A stretch of 64,000 nucleotides of DNA from Microbispora siamensis. Its GTDB lineage: Bacteria > Actinomycetota > Actinomycetes > Streptosporangiales > Streptosporangiaceae. Shown piece after piece: positions 9,513-18,800 of this stretch. The notes beneath the pieces were generated by a model that was given only the letters and a program-made list of their open reading frames with translations, made no database searches and was not told the origin of the DNA. Position 1 is the stretch's first letter, and each line of letters opens with the position of its first letter. Location of the stretch: the NCBI RefSeq assembly GCF_016863095.1, contig NZ_BOOF01000023.1:62001-126000 (forward strand), written 5' to 3'. The position numbers and the translations under genes were made by a program.

Positions 9513-10898
9513 TCACCTGGCGAAGATGAAGACGCCCAGGAGGATCAGCGCGAGGATGCCGAAGAGCGCGATCCCCATCGTCACGAGCACCCGGACCTGC
9601 GTCTTGGCGTCCGGCCCGGCGGGAGTCTGCATCGCGAACAGATCCGTGCCCAGGCTGGGCGGTCTTCCCGGGACGCCGTCCCCGGGCTGGAAGGTGCCGG
9701 GGTGGAAGGGGCCGGGGTGCGGCGGGGCGGCGGGGGGCCCCGGCGTGGGTGCGGGGCCGTTCCCGGCACCGGGCAGCCTTCCGGGAACCGTGGTGCTGTG
9801 CCTGTCGGCGGCGTCGGAGACGGGCTCGCCCGCGGCACCGTTCCGGGGCCCGCCCGGAGGCGGGGAAGGGAGGCGGAGGCCGCCTGCGGGGCGGGGGACG
9901 ACCACCGTGCGGTTGGCGTCGTCCTCGTCGTCTCCGGTCATGTTCCCTCCGGGGGGTCGGGCGGCCGCCGCGGCGGCGGCCCCAGTGGCGGGCAGGGGCG
10001 GTGCCGGGGGCACTGTGGATACTGGGGGCACCGGGGACACTGAGGGCACCGGGGGCACCGCGGGAATGGAGCCCGTGGGGGTGTCGGCGATCAGGCGCAG
10101 CATCGCGGCGGCGCGCTCGGGCGTGAGGCGCGCGGTGTGGTCCTTCTCCAGCAGCCCGTCCAGGACCGGCCGCAGCGGCCCGGCCTGGGCGGGCGGGTCG
10201 GCCTTCTCCGTCATCAAGGCGGCCAGCGTCTCGCCCACGGTCGGCCGTTCGTACGCCGGCCGTCCCTCGACGGCGAAGTACAGCGTCGCGCCGAGCGACC
10301 ACAGGTCGGACTCGGGGCCGGTGTAGTCGCCCCGGGCCCGCTCCGGCGCCGTGTATCCCGGCGAGCCGATCACCATGCCGGTCTGGGTGAGCGCGTGGTC
10401 GCCCAGCGCCTTGGCGATGCCGAAGTCGGTCAGCACCACTCTGCCCGTCTCGGTCAGCAGCACGTTCGCCGGTTTGACGTCACGGTGCAGGATGTCCTGG
10501 GCGTGGGCGGCGCGCAGCGCGCCGAGCAGGTCGTAACCGATCTCCGCCACCAGGCGCGGCGGCAGCGGCCCCTCCTCGTCGATCACCTGTTCCAGCGAGC
10601 GCCCCTCGACGAGCTCCATGATGATCCACGGAATGCCGTCGGACACGATCACGTCGTGGATGGTGGCGACGGAGGGATGACTGACGCGCGCCGCCATGCG
10701 GCCCTCGCGCATCATGCGTTCGCGCAGCTCCTGTCGTTGCCGAGGGCTGAGCGAGGGGTCCTGGCGGATCTCCTTGACCGCGATCTCCCGGCCCAGCGAC
10801 CGGTCGTACGCCCGCCAGACGGTGCCCATGGTTCCCCGGCCGATGCGGGTGCGCAGCTCGTAGCGGTCGGCGAGCGGCCGCGGGTGCTGTTCCGGCAT
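9513..10898 (-). CDS. Membrane-anchored Ser/Thr protein kinase
   Basis: 461 residues. An N-terminal Hanks-type kinase domain (about 13-275) has the Gly loop GRGTMG, Lys42, catalytic HRDVKPAN (138-145) and DFG (158-160). A Pro/Gly-rich linker of about 150 residues follows, then one transmembrane helix near the C-terminus (LVTMGIALFGILALILLGVF). There is almost nothing after the helix, so no external sensor domain. It lies 3 bases upstream of the NACHT gene and 42 bases downstream of a second kinase gene. No good ribosome site precedes the ATG. A kinase co-transcribed with a NACHT protein could phosphorylate or gate it; that is inference. Confidence 0.9.
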   Translation of the reverse strand: MPEQHPRPLADRYELRTRIGRGTMGTVWRAYDRSLGREIAVKEIRQDPSLSPRQRQELRERMMREGRMAARVSHPSVATIHDVIVSDGIPWIIMELVEGRSLEQVIDEEGPLPPRLVAEIGYDLLGALRAAHAQDILHRDVKPANVLLTETGRVVLTDFGIAKALGDHALTQTGMVIGSPGYTAPERARGDYTGPESDLWSLGATLYFAVEGRPAYERPTVGETLAALMTEKADPPAQAGPLRPVLDGLLEKDHTARLTPERAAAMLRLIADTPTGSIPAVPPVPSVSPVPPVSTVPPAPPLPATGAAAAAAARPPGGNMTGDDEDDANRTVVVPRPAGGLRLPSPPPGGPRNGAAGEPVSDAADRHSTTVPGRLPGAGNGPAPTPGPPAAPPHPGPFHPGTFQPGDGVPGRPPSLGTDLFAMQTPAGPDAKTQVRVLVTMGIALFGILALILLGVFIFAR

Positions 10899-10902
10899 AT
10901 CT

Positions 10903-10938
10903 AGAAAGATAGCGATTCCACCTAGGAAATCGCTTTCT
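10903..10938. repeat. Imperfect palindrome between two kinase genes
   Basis: AGAAAG, then AGCGATTCC, a 5-base centre, GGAAATCGCT and an overlapping CTTTCT form a broken inverted repeat in the 42-base gap. AGCGATT pairs exactly with AATCGCT. It could be an operator or a weak attenuator between the kinase genes; no T-run follows on the minus strand. Confidence 0.35.
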
Positions 10939-10940
10939 GG

Positions 10941-12413
10941 TTACTTGATGAAGATTCTCGGCCAATAGCGGCGCGGGAGCAGGATCTTGATCATCTTTGC
11001 CACGTGCCGCATCATGGGAATGCGCACGACGTGGTGGAGGGCGGGCTCCGACGGCTTGCGGTGCAGGCCCTCGCTCGGCCGCCGGCGCTGGGACGGCACG
11101 GAAGGCGCCTCCCGCGAGTAGCCGAAGTCGCGCGGGTGGCCGCGGTGGTGGCCGGACTGCCCCACCTGCTGGTGCGGGCCGCTGAAGGAGCCGCTATGTG
11201 AGCCGGTCTGTGCGCCACTGTGCCGCAGCTGACCGCTCTGGCCGAACTGGCCGTACTGTCCGTGCGGAGCGAACACGTCGTACCGCCCCGAGGCGTACGG
11301 GTCGTACGCGTGGGGCTGGCCGTGCTCCCCGGGCCGGTACGGCTGGCCGTACGGCCCCGACTGGCGGTGGGGCCCGGAATCGCGGTCGCGCGGGGTCACC
11401 TTGGGCGTGGGCCGCGACTCGGCCCGGTGCTGCCCCCGGCTGCGCTGCGGCGGCTTGCGGGTCTCCGGAGCGGTGGGCTGCGGGGCGATGGGCGGCGGCG
11501 TGGGCCGGGCGGCCCGGAACGGGGAGGCGAACGGGTCCTCGGCCGTGCCTCCGGCGGCGATCCTGGACAGCGCGTGGGCCGCGCGGACGCCGTCGAGCCT
11601 CGCCGCGGGGTCGATCTGGAGCAGGCCGCGCAGGACCGGGGCGAGCGGGCCCGCCTTCTCCATGGGGATGGGAGCGCCGCTGGTCAGCGCCGCGAGCGCG
11701 GCCGCCGCCGTACGGCGCCCGTGCAGGCCGCGGCCCTCGACGGCGGTGTAGAGGGTGGCGCCCAGCGACCACAGGTCGGCCGCCGGGCTCGCCTTGTCGC
11801 CGAGGACGCGCTCCGGGGCGATGTAGCCCGCGGAGCCGAGGACGATCCCGGCCTGGGTGATGGAGGCGTCGCCCTCGAGGGCGGCCAGCCCGAAGTCGGT
11901 CAGCACCGCCCGGTCGTCGTCGGTCACCAGCACGTTGCTGGGCTTCACGTCCCGGTGCAGGATGCCCTTGGCGTGGACGGCGCGCAGCGCGCCGAGCACC
12001 TGCCGGCCGATGTCGGCCACCCGGCGCGGCGGCAGCGGGCCCTCCTGACGGATCAGCTCCTCCAGGGAGCGCGCCCTGAGCAGCTCCATCACGATCCAGG
12101 GACGGTCGTCCTCGGTGATGACGTCGAAGACCGTGATGACCGAGGGGTGGGCGACCATGGCGGTCGCCCGGCCCTCGCGTTCGGTGCGCGCGCACAGCTC
12201 CGCCCGCAGGTCCTCGTCGAGGACCAGCGGAAGCCGCACCTCCTTGACAGCCACCTCGCGGTCGAGCAGCTCGTCACGCGCGCGCCACACAGTGCCCATC
12301 CCGCCGCGCCCGACCGGCTCGATCAGCCGATAGCGCGCGGCTAACAGGTATCCGGACGGCGCACGCATGGGTGGCAGCTTACCGATTTGTGTAGTGCGAC
12401 CTGTAGAGACCAT
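10941..12413 (-). CDS. Soluble Ser/Thr protein kinase with Gln/Gly/Pro-rich tail
   Basis: 490 residues. The kinase domain (about 28-290) shows GRGGMG, Lys57, HRDVKPSN (153-160) and DFG (173-175). The following 180 residues are low complexity with repeated GQ, GQYGQFGQ and HSG units, and the last 35 are basic and hydrophobic (VVRIPMMRHVAKMIKILLPR), possibly a membrane-binding amphipathic helix; there is no clear transmembrane segment. Starts at 12413 or 12368 are possible, neither with a strong ribosome site. The kinase core closely resembles that of the neighbour at 9513-10898 (same order of motifs, similar linker type), suggesting duplication. Confidence 0.88.
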   Translation of the reverse strand: MVSTGRTTQIGKLPPMRAPSGYLLAARYRLIEPVGRGGMGTVWRARDELLDREVAVKEVRLPLVLDEDLRAELCARTEREGRATAMVAHPSVITVFDVITEDDRPWIVMELLRARSLEELIRQEGPLPPRRVADIGRQVLGALRAVHAKGILHRDVKPSNVLVTDDDRAVLTDFGLAALEGDASITQAGIVLGSAGYIAPERVLGDKASPAADLWSLGATLYTAVEGRGLHGRRTAAAALAALTSGAPIPMEKAGPLAPVLRGLLQIDPAARLDGVRAAHALSRIAAGGTAEDPFASPFRAARPTPPPIAPQPTAPETRKPPQRSRGQHRAESRPTPKVTPRDRDSGPHRQSGPYGQPYRPGEHGQPHAYDPYASGRYDVFAPHGQYGQFGQSGQLRHSGAQTGSHSGSFSGPHQQVGQSGHHRGHPRDFGYSREAPSVPSQRRRPSEGLHRKPSEPALHHVVRIPMMRHVAKMIKILLPRRYWPRIFIK

Positions 12414-12878
12414 GCCGGGAAATTGTTGAGATCTTCTGTCAAAGATCCTGACAACTTCCCCGCAGGGTCGGCGACATCCGATCCGTCGCCTCGATGAATC
12501 GTGCGCCCAGCGTAACGGGAGGCGAAGTCGTGGCGTAGTAGCTGATCTTGCTGCCGGTCACTGAAGTCCGAGGGCGGCGTGCCGAACAGGCGCTGGTCGC
12601 TCATCTGTCCGAAGCTGCGCCTGATGATGGCAAGAGGTCACTGTTTGGTAACGTCCAGCTCGATTTGACGTGGGGTTATCACCGACCGTCACCTTTACGG
12701 ATTGTCGCTGTCCTGGTCATCGATGTGATCTTGGCCAGCTCAGTGGCGCGTTCCAGTGGGCGCGGACATGTGTTCGAGTCCAACATTGATCACTTTGCGT
12801 TGATCTTGACGGGTTGTCGGGTTTTTGGCTTGATCGGTTCGTTTTTAACTTCTCCTTATCTCGCTGGAGGGGGCTCGC
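12414..12878. other. 465-base intergenic region upstream of the RHS gene
   Basis: Divergent promoter region between the kinase gene and the RHS gene. The last 120 bases are unusually T-rich for this genome and hold three TTGATC copies (12786-12791, 12800-12805, 12830-12835). A strong ribosome site GGAGGGGG (12867-12874) serves the RHS gene. A minus-strand open frame (12341-12604, 87 codons) overlaps the kinase start and resembles nothing I recognise. No RNA gene was seen. Confidence 0.5.
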
Positions 12879-15800
12879 GTGCGCCTGTCGCCGTCGAACC
12901 GTGTCCTGCACCTATGGAAGAGCGGATCCGACCCCGGTGGAACCAGGCGCCGCGGGAGGCTGCGCCGGATGGTCGCTGTGCTGGCGGCGCTGGTAGTGCT
13001 GGCCTCGCTGGCGCCGGCCGTTCCGGCGAACGCGCAGACGGCCGCCTCCGCTGATACGCCTGGGCTGTTGACGCGCCTGGCCACCTGGCTGGGCAGTAGC
13101 GTCGCCGGGTTGTTCGCCGAAGATCCCAAGGGGGAGATGCGGCCGGGCAACGGCAAGATCGCTTTGCCCGGGCGCAGCGCCCCGCCATCCCAGAAGGCGA
13201 AGGCGGCGCCGCCGCCGGGTAAGCGGGTCAAGGAGCTGACCGGCAAGCGGTCGCGCTATGCGACGGTGTACGAGCTGGAGGACGGCCGGCTCCAGGCGGA
13301 GGTGTCCACGCGGCCGGTCCACTACCGGGACGCCTCGGGTAACTGGCAGGAGATTGACACCCGCCTGCAGGGCACCTCCGAGGAGGGCTTCAGCCAGGGC
13401 AACGATGCGGCCGGCTTCTCCTCCCGGTTCGGGGACAAGACCGACAAGCTCGCGAAGGTCAAGCTGGGGGAGCGGCAGGTCACCCTGGGCCTGGCCGGGG
13501 AGGCCCGGCAGATCGCCCCATCGGTGAAGGGGTCGTCGGTCACCTATGCGGGGGTGTGGGACGGCGCGGATCTGACGTACGCGGTCACCGCCGAGGGGGT
13601 CAAGGAGCTCCTCGTCTTGAACAAGCCGCCCGCTCCTGGTGCCTCGTTCGCCTTCACGGTGAAGTCCGGCGGGGTGGCTGCCCGGCAGCAGCAGGACGGG
13701 TCGATCGTGTTCGAGGCGGCTGACGGGTCGGGTCCGGTGTTCAGGGTGCCCAAGCCGTTCATGGTGGATGCGCAGGCCGATGCGGCCTCGCCGTACGGCA
13801 GGCGGTATTCGGCCGCGGTGACCCAGACCGTCGCCCAGCAGGGCGCGGAGGCGACGATCACGATCACGCCGGACGCCGCCTGGCTGGGCGCTGCCGACCG
13901 TAAGTGGCCGGTGGTGATCGACCCGACGTTCGTGATGGTGTCGGACTACGTCGACGGGCAGGACGCCTACGTCAGTTCGGCCTCGCCGCGGGTCAATTTC
14001 GACGGGTCGTGGAAGCTGCCGGTGGGCAAGGCCTCCTCCAAGGACACCGATCGGGCGCTGCTGTATTTCAACATGCCCACCGGGCTTCCGATCGGCGCCG
14101 TGGTGGACGAGGCCCGGTTGGAGACCTATTTCGATCAGGCGCTGGGTGAGGCCGGGGCGGTGACGGTCGAGGCGCACGAGATCACCTCCGACTGGAACGC
14201 TTTCGACGTCACCTGGGCCAGTCAGCCGACGTTCGCGTCCGCGGTGGAAAGCAGTGTCCGGCGCAATCCCGGGGAGCTGTCGCGCTGGCATTCGTTCAAC
14301 CTGACCACGATGGTGAACCGGTGGATGTCGTCGGTGGAGGCCCCTGCATACGGGATCATGCTGAAGGCGGCCGACGAGGGATCGACCGGGGCGATCGGCG
14401 GGCCGGTGTATGAGGCGGGCGAGGACGTCTACGGCGGCGACGGGATGGCGGGCGAGTCGCTGAACGCGCCCAGACTGGTGATCACCTACGGCAAGCCCAG
14501 CGTCCGGTTGAACCCGGTCACCCGGGCCACCTCGGTCGGGGCGTCGCTGTCGTGGACGGCGTATCAGGACCCCACCCCGTCCGATGATTCGGATGATCTG
14601 GTTGCCTACCGGCTGCGCCGCTGGTGCCCGTCGGCGTGCCAGGTCAACCCCACCGGCGGTCCGGTGAACTCGCTGATCACGACGTTGCCGCCGGATGTCA
14701 CCTCCTTCGTCGACACCTCAAGCGGTGGTGACCCCGAGGCGGTCGCCGACCCGGCCTACGTGCACGAGGCCAACTACTGGGTGGAGGCGGTGCTGGCCAA
14801 CGGCGAGGTCGTCGCCTCCCCCGAGCAGCGGGTCATCCTGCCCAAGCCGGGCAAGGTCGCCGTCACCCTGTACGGAAGCGCCGACACCACTCTCGCCTCC
14901 GGCGAGCCGTCCACCGGCCACGACACCGTCGGCGGGCAGAAGTGGCTGCAGGTCGGCAACACCGCCACCAGTGCGGGCACCACCCGTGCGGTGATCGGCT
15001 TCGGCGACTTCGCCGACAAGATTCCCGCCGATGCGCAGATCAGCGAGGCGACGCTGTCGCTGTGGGGCACCACCAGCACCGGCTCCGGGGTCACCTTCAA
15101 CGCCCACAAGCTCACCCGCGCCTTCGACGAGACGGCCACCTGGAACAGCCCCTGGACCACCCCGGGCGGCAACTTCGATTCCGCTGCGTTGGGCAGTGTG
15201 TCGGGGATCACCACGACGCCCGGCTGGCACGCCTGGTCGGTGACGGATGCCGCCAAGGCCTGGGTGGCCAATCCAGGCAGCAATTACGGGCTGCTGGTCA
15301 AGGTCGCCAATGAGGCCGGCAGTGCCAAGCAGCAGGCGTCTTTCCTCGCCACGGAGGCGGAGGAGGGCCGGTTGGCGCCGCGGCTGCGGGTGACCTTCGC
15401 CGACACCAGCACCTCGGCGGCGTTCTTCGTGCCCAGCACGCCCGAGCGGATGGACACCGGCGCGACCACGCAGATCCCGGTGGTGGTCACCAACACCACC
15501 GCCCAGAACTGGCCGGCCTCCTCCACCGTGGTGAGCTACCACTGGCAGCTGCCCGACGGCACCGACATCTCCACCCCAGACAACCAGCTCAAGACGACGC
15601 TGCCGACGGATCTGGCGCCGGGGCAGACGACGCTGGTGCAGGCCAACGTGAAGGCGCCGGCGGTATCCGGGGCCGGCACCAACCTCGCCGAGGGCGTCAC
15701 GCTGGTGTGGGACGTGCAGGACACCGTCACCAACAACTGGCAGTCCTCCTCCCACCAGCTGCCGACCCTGCCGCAGCAGATCCGGATCGACTCGCCCACG

Positions 15801-18800
15801 TCCGATCTGCTGGGGTCGGAGAAGTTCTACGCCTACACCGGCAAGAACACCGGAGCCGGATCGACCGCGCTGGTCAACCCGTATGCGGGGAACCTGGTGT
15901 GGTCCTATAACGCCTTCACCAACCCCTCGCGGGGGGTGCAGACGTTCGTCCGGATGACCTACAACAGCCTGGACACCTCGGCCTCCTCGATGGGGTATGG
16001 CTGGTCGCTGCAGACCTCGACGCTGCAGCGGCTGGGTTCGCAGTTGCAGTTTCACCCGCCGGGCCAGCCCTGGCCGAGCCAGGTGCGCATGACCGACGGG
16101 GACGGCACCACGCACGTGTGGACGCTGGACACCCACGGCCAGGCCGTCAAGGACTGCACCTACACCACCTGCGACTACGTCCACCCGCGCGGGGTGCACC
16201 TGTACCTGCAACGGGTGGACCCCAACGACTACTACCCCGACCGTGAGCTGACGGCGCAGCGCCGCTGGGTGTTCACCAAGCCCGACCGCACCCAGTTCTT
16301 CTTCGACGACGAGGGCTTCCAGTCGGCGATCGTGGACAAGAACGGCAACACCATGTCGTTCAGCTACGAGCGGCGCCGGTCCAACAACAAGCCGACCAAG
16401 TTCCTGCAGACCATCACCGACGCCGCCGGGCGTACGACGCTGTCGCTGACCTACTACAAGAAGGGGCAGGACTACACCTACGTCAACGACGCCGGGGACG
16501 AGGTCACCGACACCAAGCTGACCAACCCGCACATCATCGACCAGGTCGAGTCCATCACCGACATCTCCGGGCGGAAGGTGACCTTCACCTACACCGACAA
16601 GGGCCTGATGGCCAAGATGGTCGACGGCGCCGGCGACGATCAGGCCAAGACGTTCCGCTTCACCTACGACGCCACCCAGGGCAACAAGAACGTCAAGCTC
16701 GTGGCGGTGAAGGACCCGCGCGGCCACTCGACCGCGTTGTCCTACTACGAGGCGCCGGTCGACCCCAAGGACAAGTGGAAGGCCGAGAACCTCACCGACC
16801 GGCTGAACGGGGTCACCCACTTCGACTACGTCGACCCCGACGGCCCGCAGGGCGGGAAGATCCACGCCACCGTCACCGACCCGCTGCAGCACGACACCAA
16901 GTACGTCCTGGACGCCTACGGCCGCCCGGAGTCCATCACCAACGCCAAGAACGAGACCACGGCGCTGGAGTGGGACCCCGACCACAACGTCACCAAGCTG
17001 ACCGAGGCCAACGGCGCCTACACCACCTGGACCTACGACCAGAAGACCGGCTACCCGCTCGAGATGCGGGACGCCGAGGCCAATGCGAACAACACCAACC
17101 CGACCACGCTGGTCTACCAGAGCTTCCTCAACGGCTATGTCGCCGACCTGATCTCCAAGGCCAGCCCCGAGGGCCGCACCTGGCAGTTCGGGTACGACGC
17201 CAACGGCAACCTGAAGACGGTCACCGACCCCAAGGGCGTCGAGACGACCTCGGTGCCGAGCGACTACACCACCTCCTATGAGTACGACTCCTTCGGTCAG
17301 CTGACCAAGGTCACCGACGCCAACGGCAACCCCACCCTCTACAGCGACTACCACCCCACCGGCTACCCGCAGAAGATCACCGACGCGTACGACAACGTCA
17401 CGACCACCAGTTATGACGTGCGCGGCAACGTGCTGAAGGTGACCGACGCGCTGGGCAAGGAAACCACCCAGACCTACGACGTCTTCAAGCGGCCGCTGGA
17501 GAACAAGGTTCCCAAGGACCAGGACAAGGGCCAGTTCATCACCACCCCGGCGCCGGTCTACGACCGCAACGACAACATCACGAAGATGACCGCCCCCAAC
17601 GGGGCCGTCTCCACCGCGGTCTACGACGACGCCGACCAGCTGATCGAGTCCTACCTGCCCAAGGACGCCGCGGACGGGCCGGAGCGCAAGGCGTCGTTCA
17701 CCTACGACGCGGCCGGCAACCTGAAGACGCAGACCGAGCCGAAGGGCAACCTCACCCCCGAGGCCGGCGACTTCACCACCACCTACGAGTACGACCCGAT
17801 CTACCAGCTGACCGACGTCATCAACGCCGAGCAGAAGAAGATCACCTACACCTACGACAACGTCGGCAACCTCACCAGGGTCGTCGACCCGCGCAAGAAC
17901 GCCACCGCGGACACCGCCGACTACACGGCCGAGTACTCCTACGACCGCAACCATCAGGTCACCCACGTCAAGGACGCGGCCGGCTACCAGACGGTCACCG
18001 ACTACGACCTGGACGGTCTGGTCGAGGGCGTGACCGACCAGGAGGGCAACAAGACCCTTCTGACCCTGGACAAGCGCGGCGACGTCGTCGAGGCCAAGGT
18101 CCCGCATTCGGAAACCGGCGGCACGATCAAGTACACGGTCACCCAGTTCACCTACGACCAGGTCGGCAACCAGACCAAGGTCATCACCCCGCGCGGGGTC
18201 GAGACCACTGACGACCCGAGCGATTTCATTCAGGAGATCAAGTACGACAAGCTGAACCGGCCGAGCGAGGAGATCTATCCCTTCGACCGGGATGACCCGC
18301 TCTACAACACCCCGGACAAGGTCATCTACAGCTACGACGCGGTCTCGAGGCTGGAGAAGATCTCCCACCCGCCATCCCACGGGCAGACGATCCGCAACGT
18401 CTCCACGATGTCGTACTGGGACAACGGGTGGACCAAGACCACCACCGACCCGTGGGACATCAAGACCACCTACGACTACAACGAGCTCGGTGAGCAGACC
18501 AACCGCACCGTCACCTCGGCGGGCGGGTCATCTCAGCGAGCCGTCGAGTGGACCTACTACCCCGACGGCAAGCTGAAGACCCACTCCGACAACGGCGTCC
18601 CGCTCGGCCTTGACGTGGTGCTGGCCGACAACTCCGACACCGGCCAGGTCACCACCACCGGCACCTGGACCACCGGAGGGAACACCTCGTCCTTGGTCGC
18701 CGGGCCCACCGTCGCCGGCACGTCTGGCTTCACCGGCTACGACTACGCCACCGCCCCGGCCGGCACCGGCGACGCCAGCTTCACCTGGAACCTGACCATC

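Noticed and set aside
12341-12604. 87-codon minus-strand frame upstream of the kinase gene
   Set aside because: Overlaps the kinase start in another frame, has no ribosome site and no recognisable similarity.
14718-18380. 1220-codon open frame on the minus strand inside the RHS gene
   Set aside because: It is antisense to the YD repeats, has strongly biased Val/Gly/Asp/Arg composition from high-GC third positions, and shows no domain; a shadow of the real gene.
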